A DNA stretch of 64,000 nt from Rhizobium phaseoli. Lineage in GTDB: Bacteria > Pseudomonadota > Alphaproteobacteria > Rhizobiales > Rhizobiaceae. The stretch covers positions 223,438 through 287,437 of the forward strand of contig NZ_WUFT01000010.1 of NCBI RefSeq assembly GCF_010668805.1. Reading direction: 5' to 3'. Both the position numbers and the translations under genes were made by a program. Below the pieces are notes generated by a model. It saw only the letters and a program-made list of their open reading frames with translations, made no database searches and had not been told where the DNA came from. Positions 25,769 through 33,882 of this stretch are shown piece by piece. The first letter of the stretch is position 1. The number at the start of each line of letters is the position of its first letter.

Positions 25769-27150
25769 GCTGTGACTTTCTTCAAATGGAAGGATTTCGG
25801 ACGCGTCAGATTTTGGAAGCCGATGATCGACAGCGAGCCGCCGCGGCCGGTCTCCTTGACGCCGGTCCAGCAGAGCGCCGGATCGAGATAATCAGCGCGG
25901 TTCATGAAAACGGTGCCGGTTTCGATCTCGCGGCCGAGCCGCGCTGCCCGCTCGACATCGCCGGTCCAGAGCGAGGCCGTCAGCCCGTACTGGCTGTCGT
26001 TCATCAAGGCGAGTGCCTCCTCGTCGCTTTTCACTTTCATGATGCCGACCGCCGGTCCGAAGGTTTCCTCGCGCATGAAGGCCATGGAATGGTCGACATC
26101 GACGAGAACCTGCGGTGCCAGATAAGCGCCGCCGTCATCCTGGGGGAAAAGCTTGGGGTCGACAAGCGCCTTGGCGCCTTTGGAAACCGCCTCGGCGATC
26201 TGCTCGCGCACCACTTTGGCGAAGCGCTGATGCGCCATCGGCCCGAGCGAGGTATCGGGATCGAGCGGGTTGCCGAGCTTGTAATTCGACACCCAGGCGA
26301 CCGACTTCTCGACGAAGGCCTCATAGAGCGACTCATGCACATAGATGCGCTCGATACCGCAGCAGCATTGGCCGGAATTATAGGTCGCGCCGTCCATCAG
26401 CGTATCGACGGCCGCCTCGAGATCGGCGTCCTCCATGACGTAACCGGGATCCTTGCCGCCGAGTTCGAGGCCGAGGCCGGTGAAGGTGCCTGCGGCAGCG
26501 CGCTCCATCGAGCGTCCGCCTTCGACCGATCCGGTAAAATTGACAAAATTGAAACTGCCGGCGGCGATCAGCGCCGACGTTGTCTGATGATCGAGGAAGA
26601 CGTTCTGGAACACGTCATCGGGAACGCCGGCTCCGACGAAGGCCTGCACCAGCCGCTCGCCGACCAGCAGCGTCTGCGAGGCATGTTTCAGCACCACCGT
26701 ATTGCCGGCCATCAGTGCCGGTGCGATCGTATTGATCGCCGTCATATAGGGATAATTCCACGGCGCGACGACGAAGACGACGCCATGTGCCTCCCGCTCG
26801 ATGCGCCGCTCGAAACGCTCGCTCTCCTCGACGACAACAGGCGCCAATGCATCCGCCGCAATCGAAGCGACATAATTCGAGCGCTCGTTGAAGCCCTTAT
26901 ATTCGCCGCCATACTTGACCGGCCGGCCCATCTGCCAGGCAAGCTCCGGCACGACGGTGTCGGACATCTCGTTCAGCCGCGCCGCACCCTTCAGCACCAG
27001 CTGCACGCGCTCTTCGAGCGGCCGTTTCGCCCAGGCCTTCTGCGCCTTGCGGGCCCGCGCCACCACGTCCTTGGCGGCATCGAGAGAAAGTGCGGCGCGC
27101 TCGGCGTAGACCGACCCGTCAACCGGTGAAATGCATTGGATCATTGCCAT
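25765..27150 (-). CDS. Aldehyde dehydrogenase (NAD(P)+-dependent)
   Basis: A 461-residue ALDH-superfamily enzyme oxidising an aldehyde to the acid. Present are PWNYPY near residues 130-135, LELGGKDPG with the general-base Glu, and GQCCCGIERIYV with the nucleophilic Cys in a triple-Cys stretch. Length is normal for the succinate-semialdehyde/gamma-aminobutyraldehyde type. It overlaps the alcohol dehydrogenase gene by 4 bp and follows the glutamine-synthetase-like gene after a 243-bp gap filled by a RIME-like repeat. A substrate such as a gamma-glutamylated aldehyde is inferred from the neighbours. Confidence 0.88.
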   Translation of the reverse strand: MAMIQCISPVDGSVYAERAALSLDAAKDVVARARKAQKAWAKRPLEERVQLVLKGAARLNEMSDTVVPELAWQMGRPVKYGGEYKGFNERSNYVASIAADALAPVVVEESERFERRIEREAHGVVFVVAPWNYPYMTAINTIAPALMAGNTVVLKHASQTLLVGERLVQAFVGAGVPDDVFQNVFLDHQTTSALIAAGSFNFVNFTGSVEGGRSMERAAAGTFTGLGLELGGKDPGYVMEDADLEAAVDTLMDGATYNSGQCCCGIERIYVHESLYEAFVEKSVAWVSNYKLGNPLDPDTSLGPMAHQRFAKVVREQIAEAVSKGAKALVDPKLFPQDDGGAYLAPQVLVDVDHSMAFMREETFGPAVGIMKVKSDEEALALMNDSQYGLTASLWTGDVERAARLGREIETGTVFMNRADYLDPALCWTGVKETGRGGSLSIIGFQNLTRPKSFHLKKVTA

Positions 27151-27198
27151 GATCGATTTCCGTCCTCGTATTGATCAAAAATTTCGGAGAGAGCATAG

Positions 27199-27374
27199 GC
27201 CCCTCATCCGCCTGCCGGCACCTTCTCCCCGCTTGCGGGGCGAAGGGGTTATGCCGCACCGTTTTCCGAACTCGCAAGCAATCCGTGTAGTAAGTCCCCT
27301 CTCCCCGTTTTTACGGGGGTCCGAAGGACGGGTCGAGACCCGCGGCTCGGCCCCGGTAAGTTAGGGTGAGGGGC
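27199..27374. repeat. RIME-like mosaic palindromic element
   Basis: The element has near-perfect inverted ends, GCCCCTCATCC at the left and GGGTGAGGGGC at the right, and contains CTTCTCCCCGC facing GCGGGG. It matches the rhizobial intergenic mosaic element type, with relatives at 41157-41302 and 54729-54780. It lies between two co-directional operon genes and could block or stabilise part of the mRNA. Confidence 0.7.
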
Positions 27375-27393
27375 AAGCAACCCGCAATGGCTA

Positions 27394-28758
27394 TTAAGCT
27401 CTTTCGAAACCGCGCGCCACTTCCCAATCGGTGATGCGGCGGTCGTACTCTTCCTGCTCCCATTCCGCGGCACGGGTATAATGGTCGATCACGTCATCGC
27501 CGAAGGCTTTGCGCAGCATTGCCGATTCCGTCATTTCGGTCGTCGCCGCGCGAAGCGTGCGCGGAATTTCGCGAACGCCCTTGCCGCCATAGGCGTCGCC
27601 GACGAAGGGGGCTTCGAGTTCGAGTTTGTTCTCGATCCCGTCGATGCCGGCCGCAAGCAGCGCAGCAAAAGCGAGATAGGGATTGAGATCGGAGCCGCCG
27701 ACGCGGCACTCGATGCGGATACCCTTGGTTTCCTCGCCGCAGAGGCGGTAGCCGGCCGTGCGGTTGTCCTTGCTCCAGATCGCCTTAGTCGGCGCGAAAG
27801 TGCCGGCCATGAAGCGCTTGTAGGAATTGATGTAGGGCGCCAGGAAATAGGTGATCTCGCTTGCATGGGCGAGAAGTCCGGCAACATAATTATGCATCAG
27901 CGGCGACATGCCGTATTTGCCGGTATGGTCGAAGAACAGAGGCTTCTCCTCCAGGCTCCAGAGCGACTGGTGGATATGCGAGGAACTGCCGGCGGCGTTG
28001 TAATTCCACTTGGCCAGGAAGGTGATGGCCTTGCCTTTCGACCAGGCGATCTCCTTGCAGCCATTCTTGATGATCGCATGCCTGTCGGCCATGGCCAGCG
28101 CATCGGCATAACGCACGTTGATTTCCTCCTGGCCGGCGGAAGCCTCGCCCTTGGAATTCTCGACCGGAATGCCGGCGCCTTGCAGCCCGGTGCGGATCGC
28201 CCGCATCACCTCTTCCTCCTTGGTGGTCTGGAAGATGTGGTAATCCTCGTTATAGGCGCTGGCGAGCTTGAGGTTGCGGTAGCCGGAGGCCTGCGCCGTC
28301 TCATAGCTCTGGTCGAACAGGAAGAATTCGAGCTCGGAGGCCATGTAGGCCTTCATGCCCATATCTTCCAGGCGCTTCACCTGCTTCTTCAGGATCGCAC
28401 GGGGCGAATGGGCGACCTCTTCATGGGTGTGATGGTCGAGCATGTCGCAGAGCACCAGCGCCGTGCCGTCGAGCCAGGGAATACGGCGCAGCGTCGCCAG
28501 ATCCGGCTTCATCGTATAGTCGCCGTAGCCCTTCTCCCAGCTCGTCGCCTTGTAGCCGGAGACCGTCTCCATCTCCATGTCGGTGGCGATCAGGTAGTTG
28601 CAGCTATGCGTTTCCTTCCAGGCGCTCTCGAGGAAAAATTCCGCCTGGAAGCGCTTTCCCATCAGCCGGCCCTGCATGTCCACCTGGCAGGCCAGAACCG
28701 TATCGATGCGCCCTTCGGCAACATCCTTCTTGAGATCGTCGAATGTGTAGCTGCTCAT
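27394..28758 (-). CDS. Glutamine synthetase family ligase (gamma-glutamylamide synthetase-like)
   Basis: A 454-residue protein of the glutamine synthetase fold. The beta-Grasp N-terminal part includes VDMQGRLMGKRF. The catalytic part holds ELEFFLFD (metal ligands), GSSSHIHQS (metal His), NSYKRF and APTKAIWSKDNRTAGYR. PuuA-like relatives ligate glutamate to amines (putrescine, isopropylamine, ethanolamine) rather than ammonia. Neighbouring permease, aldehyde and alcohol dehydrogenases and an amidohydrolase argue for such a role over ammonia assimilation. The ATG at 28758 follows GGCGGA; an ATG six codons earlier lacks a ribosome-binding site. Confidence 0.87.
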   Translation of the reverse strand: MSSYTFDDLKKDVAEGRIDTVLACQVDMQGRLMGKRFQAEFFLESAWKETHSCNYLIATDMEMETVSGYKATSWEKGYGDYTMKPDLATLRRIPWLDGTALVLCDMLDHHTHEEVAHSPRAILKKQVKRLEDMGMKAYMASELEFFLFDQSYETAQASGYRNLKLASAYNEDYHIFQTTKEEEVMRAIRTGLQGAGIPVENSKGEASAGQEEINVRYADALAMADRHAIIKNGCKEIAWSKGKAITFLAKWNYNAAGSSSHIHQSLWSLEEKPLFFDHTGKYGMSPLMHNYVAGLLAHASEITYFLAPYINSYKRFMAGTFAPTKAIWSKDNRTAGYRLCGEETKGIRIECRVGGSDLNPYLAFAALLAAGIDGIENKLELEAPFVGDAYGGKGVREIPRTLRAATTEMTESAMLRKAFGDDVIDHYTRAAEWEQEEYDRRITDWEVARGFERA

Positions 28759-28909
28759 GGTTGATCCGCCTGACATTGGAATTGAGAAAATCGGGGCAAC
28801 GAAATCGCATGCGCTCGGCCGGATTTGGGCCTGATGCCTTTTCGTTGAACCGGTGATGGGGCCGCAGGATGCGGCCCCGCCATTTGAGAGGGAAGCCTCG
28901 ATGCCTAAA

Positions 28910-28978
28910 GCATGTCGCGTAAAAGTGTGCCGCGGTTTTGCGCTAACGACATGCGGAAAAACAAAGACCTAGAGTGCG
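28910..28978. repeat. Dispersed palindromic repeat, copy B
   Basis: The clearest copy: GCATGTCG (28910-28917) and CGACATGC (28947-28954) are perfect inverted arms around a second inner arm pair (GTAAAA against TTTTGC), followed by GGAAAAACAAAGACCTAGAG. It lies just downstream of the APC permease gene and upstream of the ligase gene. Confidence 0.7.
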
Positions 28979-29007
28979 AGGAGCGATCTGAAAGATCGCC
29001 CCGCGCT

Positions 29008-30570
29008 TTAGTGTTCGCCGCTTTCGCCGACAGCTGCTTCGGCCGCCGCGATCTCGGCCTGGCGTTTTGCCACTTCCGCGCCGATCGGCGGGCCCTTGAA
29101 GCGCCGGCTTTCGAAGCCGAACCATACAATCGCGGTCAGCAGGAGGAAGCCAACGGTAACGTATAGCGCAGTACCGTTCGGCGGCTGGATGCCGAGAATG
29201 AAGATCAGGATCATCGCGATGACGGTCAGCACGGCAAAGAGCTTGAAGACGCCTTCACCGAGGTTCCACGGACCCATCTTGTCCCACTTCGACGTGCCCC
29301 ACGCGAACAGGCCGAGCGTGATCGGGATCGCGAAGGAGAAGAACAGGAAGATGACCGTGCATGAGACGACGATCGTATAGACCGGCGTGTCGCCGAATTT
29401 CATGAAGTCAAGTGAGGTGAACCAAACGAAAAGTACCGACAGGATCGAGCCGGTCCAGATCGCCGCTACCGGCGTGCGGTATTTCGGGCTGACCTTCGCC
29501 AGTGCCTTGGAGGCGGGCAGGCCGCCGTCACGCGAGAAGGCGAAGATCATGCGCGAGACCGAGGTGACGGTCGCAAGGCCGCACAGCCATTGGCTGACGA
29601 GGATGGCAAAATAGAGGATGTCCTTGATAACAGGGTTCACCTGGCTGTCCATCGCCCAGAAGAACACGTTCCAGCCCTGCTTTGCCGCATCGTCCATGTT
29701 CGGCAGCATGAGAACGAAGGCGCACAGCATGATATAGCCGAAAAGCGCCGACCAAAGCACCGAAGCGACCATACCGCGCGGAACCGATTCGGCAGCCTTG
29801 ACGGTCTCTTCCGACGTATGCGCCGAGGCATCATAGCCGGTGATGGTGTAGATCGGCAGCAGCAGGCCGAGAAGGAAGACCCATGTTCCTGACGTGGCCG
29901 GCCAAACGTTGCCGCCGACTTCGCCGGAATAATTGGCGAAAGTGAAGAGGCGACCGATCTCGTAGGAGGGTGCTGCGATGAGGCAGACGGCAGACAGCGC
30001 GATAGCGGTCGCGAAGATGAGATAACCCGAAAAATCGGTCAGCTTCGCGGTCAATCCGATGCCCATGTGGTTCACGAGCGCCTGCGCGCCGGTGATGACC
30101 ACCAGGAAGATGATGCGAACTGCCGTCGTGTCGGTCAGTCCGAAATAGCTGGTGCCGAACGACCCCATGAAGAAATAATAGGTCCCGACATTGATGGCGC
30201 CGAGCACGGTGACAAGACCGAGCAGGTTGAACCAGGCGGTCACCCAGCCGGTGAAACGGTTGCCGAGGATCGAGCTCCAGTGATAGAGGCCGCCGGCCGT
30301 CGGATAAGCCGAGCTGATCTGCGCCATGCCGATGGCGAAGACGAGCGAGATGAAGCATCCCACAGGCCAGCCAATGCCGATCGCCGCTCCGCCCGCACCG
30401 GCGGTCGCCTGCGCCAGCGAATTGATGCCCCCGGAGAGGATGCAGATGATGGAGAATGAGACTGCAAAGTTCGAGAACGAGCTCATGCGTCGTTCGAGTT
30501 CCTGGGCATAACCCATGGAATGCAGGATGTGCACATCCTGCTTCTTGTCCAGTTCGGAATAATCCGACAT
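29008..30570 (-). CDS. APC-family amino acid/amine permease
   Basis: A 520-residue inner-membrane transporter with about 12 helices. It matches the amino acid-choline transporter/GABA permease group: the N-terminal region has GYAQELERRMSSFSNFAVSF, then FSIICILSGGI, and GYDASAHTSEETVKAA (about 246-261) is a family hallmark. It probably brings in the substrate of the downstream ligase, an amine or amino acid. It is preceded by the amidohydrolase gene (121-bp gap) and followed by the glutamine-synthetase-like gene. The hydrophilic C-terminal tail is rich in Ala and Glu. Confidence 0.88.
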   Translation of the reverse strand: MSDYSELDKKQDVHILHSMGYAQELERRMSSFSNFAVSFSIICILSGGINSLAQATAGAGGAAIGIGWPVGCFISLVFAIGMAQISSAYPTAGGLYHWSSILGNRFTGWVTAWFNLLGLVTVLGAINVGTYYFFMGSFGTSYFGLTDTTAVRIIFLVVITGAQALVNHMGIGLTAKLTDFSGYLIFATAIALSAVCLIAAPSYEIGRLFTFANYSGEVGGNVWPATSGTWVFLLGLLLPIYTITGYDASAHTSEETVKAAESVPRGMVASVLWSALFGYIMLCAFVLMLPNMDDAAKQGWNVFFWAMDSQVNPVIKDILYFAILVSQWLCGLATVTSVSRMIFAFSRDGGLPASKALAKVSPKYRTPVAAIWTGSILSVLFVWFTSLDFMKFGDTPVYTIVVSCTVIFLFFSFAIPITLGLFAWGTSKWDKMGPWNLGEGVFKLFAVLTVIAMILIFILGIQPPNGTALYVTVGFLLLTAIVWFGFESRRFKGPPIGAEVAKRQAEIAAAEAAVGESGEH

Positions 30571-30691
30571 GACTTCCCCCTGTTCACGATCGGCCGCGGA
30601 ATTGCGGGCCGGTTCAGTGCCAAATTGTCCGCGGCCTTTGCGCCGTACGGACGTCCGCAGTTAGACTGCTCCCTCGGGTCTTCTTTTTATG

Positions 30692-31471
30692 TCAGGCGTC
30701 CAGGCTTTGCTGGAGCAGCCCTTTTAGATAGTCGGCCATGACCCCTTGGCCGGCATCGTCTGCGATGAGGTCGTTGCGGACCTCAATCATTACATTCCGC
30801 AAGCCGTTCGAAAGCCCGTGCAGGATCAGCGTGTGGGTCACGCCGTCCTCGGGCCCGTAAGGCTCGTTGCGTTCTGTCCTGTAAAGTGGCGCCTCGGCCG
30901 CTGCCTTCAGCATAAGGTCGGCGAACCGGCTGTCCTCATCGTGCAACATGCCGAGTTCGACGGCACGTTCACGGCCGTGGTAGACCGGCGTAAAGCTGTG
31001 GATCGTCACGATGATGCTGTCTTGTGCCCTCGCCCGGCGATCGCGGATCAGCCCACGAATCGCGTCGTGGAAAGGCACGTAGAGCGCATCGGTGCGCGCA
31101 AGGCGTTCTTCGGCGGTCAAATCCTTGTTGCCGGGAATGGCGTAAATCTCGCTCGTCTCCGGCATGGCGCCAGGTGAACTGGGCGGCCGGTTGCAGTCGT
31201 AGATAAGCCTGGAGAACCGCTGGTGAACGAGCGTCGCGTCGAGCCCTTCCGATATGCCGCGGGCAACCGCAAGGGCGCCCGGGTCCCAGGCAATATGGCT
31301 CGCGAGTGCTTCGCCGGGCAGGCCAAAATCGCCAAAATACGCCGGAAGCGCATTCGAGGCATGCTCGCAGATCAGCAACACCGGGCTCTGGCCACGGACG
31401 CGCTCGATCCCGACACAATCGCCATCCGCTTCGCTGAGGATTTTCGGCCCGGCCAGCACCAAAGGCGCCAC
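30692..31471 (-). CDS. N-formylglutamate amidohydrolase family protein
   Basis: A 259-residue zinc amidohydrolase of the FGase family (PF05013). The N-terminal motif ICEHASNALP (about 34-43) carries the first metal ligands; IHSFTPVY (about 156-163) and EVRND near the end are further conserved points. Classical members split N-formylglutamate in histidine breakdown, but no hut genes are near. In this context the enzyme may instead cleave a gamma-glutamyl amide or other N-acyl product. The start is GTG at 31471 after AAGGGATAAGGA. It is the first gene of the five-gene operon and diverges from the RpiR regulator. Confidence 0.85.
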   Translation of the reverse strand: MAPLVLAGPKILSEADGDCVGIERVRGQSPVLLICEHASNALPAYFGDFGLPGEALASHIAWDPGALAVARGISEGLDATLVHQRFSRLIYDCNRPPSSPGAMPETSEIYAIPGNKDLTAEERLARTDALYVPFHDAIRGLIRDRRARAQDSIIVTIHSFTPVYHGRERAVELGMLHDEDSRFADLMLKAAAEAPLYRTERNEPYGPEDGVTHTLILHGLSNGLRNVMIEVRNDLIADDAGQGVMADYLKGLLQQSLDA

Positions 31472-31496
31472 TCCTTATCCCTTAACAAATTCCCTA

Positions 31497-31515
31497 TGAA
31501 GAAAAGAATTCTTCA
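31497..31515. promoter_or_regulatory. Inverted repeat 1 in divergent promoter region (candidate RpiR operator)
   Basis: TGAAGAA-N5-TTCTTCA lies between the divergent amidohydrolase and RpiR genes. Its outer arms resemble those of the second repeat at 31542-31557, as expected for a dimeric regulator with two sites. Confidence 0.5.
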
Positions 31516-31541
31516 GGTTTCGATCACTGTCAAGCGTCGAC

Positions 31542-31557
31542 TGAAAATTTCTTTTCA
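31542..31557. promoter_or_regulatory. Inverted repeat 2 (candidate RpiR operator)
   Basis: TGAAAA-N4-TTTTCA lies 26 bp beyond repeat 1 and just before the regulator's likely start. It overlaps the earliest possible ATG, which supports use of a later start codon. Confidence 0.5.
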
Positions 31558-31571
31558 TGATGGTGGTTGAC

Positions 31572-32513
31572 ATGGATTATGACCGCGTTGTTAATTTGAG
31601 TGGGAAAGTGGCGCCAGACCATCCCGGGGAGCATAGTTACGTGACAGTTGCGTCGAAGACGGTTTCGGACGTCATACACTCGCATTTCGGGGTGCTGACG
31701 CGTGCCGAAAAGCAACTGGCCGAAAGCCTTCTCGACAATTATCCGGTGTCCGGTCTCGGCAGCATCACCACGATCGCCGAGAATGCCGGCGTTTCGACGC
31801 CGACCGTCGTGCGCATGGTGCAGAAGCTCGGTTTCAAAGGCTATCCTGACTTTCAGGCGCATCTGCATCTGGAGGTCGAGGCGACGATCTCCAACCCGAT
31901 CACCAAGCACGATCGATGGGCGCAGAACGCGCCGGGCACTCATATCCTCAACCGTTTCGCCGATGCTATCATGGGCAATCTGCGCCAGACGCTGACCGAT
32001 CTCGACACCGCGACCTTCGACAGCGTCGCCTCGCTGCTCTCCGACCGCAAACGCGGCCTCTATTTCGTCGGCGGCCGCATTACCGGGGCGCTTGCCGAGT
32101 ATTTCTTCACCCACATGCAGGTGATCCGTCCGGCAACGACGCTGCTGTCGTCGAATTCCAGCAGCTGGCCGCAATATGTCCTCAACATGAACGCCGGCGA
32201 CATCCTGATCATCTTCGACATCCGCCGCTATGAACAGGAGATGGTGAGCCTTGCCACCGCCGCCCGCAAACGCGGCGCCGAAATCATTGTCTTCACCGAC
32301 CAGTGGGGCTCGCCGGCCGCCAAGCTGGCCCGGCATGCCTTCCGCGTCCGGATCGAGGCGCCGTCGGCCTGGGATTCCTCCGTCGTCACCCTCTTCATCG
32401 TCGAAGCATTGATCGAGGCCGTTCAGAATTCGACCTGGGACGAGACGAAGGAGCGCATGAAAACGCTTGAGGGCTTGTTCGAGCAGACCAAGCTTTTCCG
32501 CAAACCGGGTTAG
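31572..32513 (+). CDS. MurR/RpiR family transcriptional regulator
   Basis: A 313-residue regulator with an N-terminal RpiR helix-turn-helix (about 30-105, including ITTIAENAGVSTPTVVRMVQKLGFKGY) and a C-terminal SIS sugar/phosphate-type sensing domain (about 130-270, GLYFVGGRITGALAEYF, GDILIIFDIRRYE). It is divergent from the catabolic operon with two inverted repeats between them, so it likely controls that operon and itself; it may also act on the ABC operon starting 193 bp downstream. ATGs at 31557 and 31560 overlap an inverted repeat and lack a ribosome-binding site; the ATG at 31572 follows GGTGG. The exact start stays uncertain. Confidence 0.85.
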   Translation: MDYDRVVNLSGKVAPDHPGEHSYVTVASKTVSDVIHSHFGVLTRAEKQLAESLLDNYPVSGLGSITTIAENAGVSTPTVVRMVQKLGFKGYPDFQAHLHLEVEATISNPITKHDRWAQNAPGTHILNRFADAIMGNLRQTLTDLDTATFDSVASLLSDRKRGLYFVGGRITGALAEYFFTHMQVIRPATTLLSSNSSSWPQYVLNMNAGDILIIFDIRRYEQEMVSLATAARKRGAEIIVFTDQWGSPAAKLARHAFRVRIEAPSAWDSSVVTLFIVEALIEAVQNSTWDETKERMKTLEGLFEQTKLFRKPG

Positions 32514-32705
32514 GAGGGACAAGAAAAACTAAAGGGGAGAACAAGGACGGACTTTCGCGAAAACAGGTCGTGTCGTCGCAAATAAAACACGTGTCGCAAA
32601 GGCCTGCTATTCATACCAAAATTAACGTCATCCACCCGTCACACAAGCTTCATGTAACCTGATTAACAGCATCGCCAGACACTGAAAACCCGAAGGAGAA
32701 CAACA

Positions 32706-33809
32706 GTGATCTCTAACATTTCTCGACTTCTGTCGCTCTCTACTGCGATGATCGTGGCTTCGACCGCGATTGCCGCCGCCGAGCCGAGCGCTGAATTGAT
32801 CGCCGCCGCCAAGAAGGAAGGCACCCTGACCACGATCGCTCTTCCGCACGACTGGTGCGGCTATGGCGACGTCATTGCCGGCTTCAAGGCCAAGTATGGC
32901 CTCGAAGTGAACGAACTGAACCCCGACGCAGGGTCGGGCGACGAAGTCGAAGCCATCAAGGCCAACAAGGGCAACACCGGCCCGCAGGCTCCTGACGTCA
33001 TCGACGTCGGCCTTTCCTTCGGTCCGTCCGCCAAGAAGGACGGCCTGATCCAGCCTTACAAGGTTTCCACCTGGGATTCGATCCCGGACACGGCCAAGGA
33101 TGCCGACGGCTTCTGGTACGGCGACTATTACGGCGTTCTCTCGTTCCTCGTGAACAAGGATCTCGTCAAGGAATCGCCGGCCGACTGGACCGACCTGAAG
33201 AAGAGCGACTACGCAAACACCGTCGCGCTTGCAGGCGATCCGCGCAGCGCCAACCAGGCAGTCCAGGGCGTCTATGCTGCTGGTCTTTCCGCATCCGGCG
33301 GTGACGCGGCCAAGGCAGGCGAAGAAGGCCTGAAGTTCTTCGCCGAACTCAACAAGGCTGGCAACTTCGTGCCCGTCGTCGGCAAGGCTGCTCCCTTCGC
33401 GCAGGGCTCGACGCCGATCATCGTCGCTTGGGACTACAACGCCCTGTCCTGGGGCCAGAGCCTCAAGGGCAATCCTCCGTTCGAGGTTGTCGTTCCGAAG
33501 ACGGGCGTTGTTGCCGGTGTCTACGTCCAGGCGATTTCGGCCTTCGCTCCGCACCCGAACGCTGCCAAGCTCTGGATGGAATACCTCTATTCCGACGAGG
33601 GTCAGCTCGGCTGGCTGAAGGGCTATTGCCACCCGATCCGCTTCAACGATCTTGCCAAGAACAACAAGATCCCGAAGGAGCTGCTCGACAAGCTGCCGCC
33701 GGCAGCAGCCTACGAAAAGGCCGTCTTCCCGACGCTCGAAGAGCAAGCCGCCGGCAAGGAAACCATCACCAAGAACTGGGATTCCGTGGTCGGCGCCAGC
33801 GTCAAGTAA
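32706..33809 (+). CDS. ABC transporter periplasmic substrate-binding protein (family 1)
   Basis: A 367-residue periplasmic binding protein with a signal peptide (about 1-25, ending IAAAEP). Its pattern (KKEGTLTTIALP, APDVIDVG, NKDLVKESPADWTDL) matches binding proteins of the iron(III)/spermidine/phosphonate type importers. The ligand cannot be named. The start is GTG because AAGGAGA sits 6 bp upstream. It is the first gene of a four-gene importer operon; a GC-rich stem-loop with a T-tract at 33825-33843 separates it from the first permease gene, which would favour more binding protein than permease. Confidence 0.88.
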   Translation: MISNISRLLSLSTAMIVASTAIAAAEPSAELIAAAKKEGTLTTIALPHDWCGYGDVIAGFKAKYGLEVNELNPDAGSGDEVEAIKANKGNTGPQAPDVIDVGLSFGPSAKKDGLIQPYKVSTWDSIPDTAKDADGFWYGDYYGVLSFLVNKDLVKESPADWTDLKKSDYANTVALAGDPRSANQAVQGVYAAGLSASGGDAAKAGEEGLKFFAELNKAGNFVPVVGKAAPFAQGSTPIIVAWDYNALSWGQSLKGNPPFEVVVPKTGVVAGVYVQAISAFAPHPNAAKLWMEYLYSDEGQLGWLKGYCHPIRFNDLAKNNKIPKELLDKLPPAAAYEKAVFPTLEEQAAGKETITKNWDSVVGASVK

Positions 33810-33824
33810 CCTCTGATCCTGCCT

Positions 33825-33843
33825 CCCCGCCGCATAGGCGGGG
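33825..33843 (+). terminator. Stem-loop/attenuator between binding protein and permease
   Basis: CCCCGCC-GCATA-GGCGGGG followed by TGGTTTTCTC. It lies 15 bp after the binding-protein stop, inside the operon, so it probably acts as a partial terminator or 3' stabiliser. Confidence 0.7.
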
Positions 33844-33882
33844 TGGTTTTCTCACTCCGACGCCCCAGGATGAGCTTTTTCC

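Noticed and set aside
27394..28758. Naming the ligase glnT or glnA
   Set aside because: Operon context points to a gamma-glutamylamide synthetase role, and sequence alone does not place it in a named Rhizobium glutamine synthetase class.
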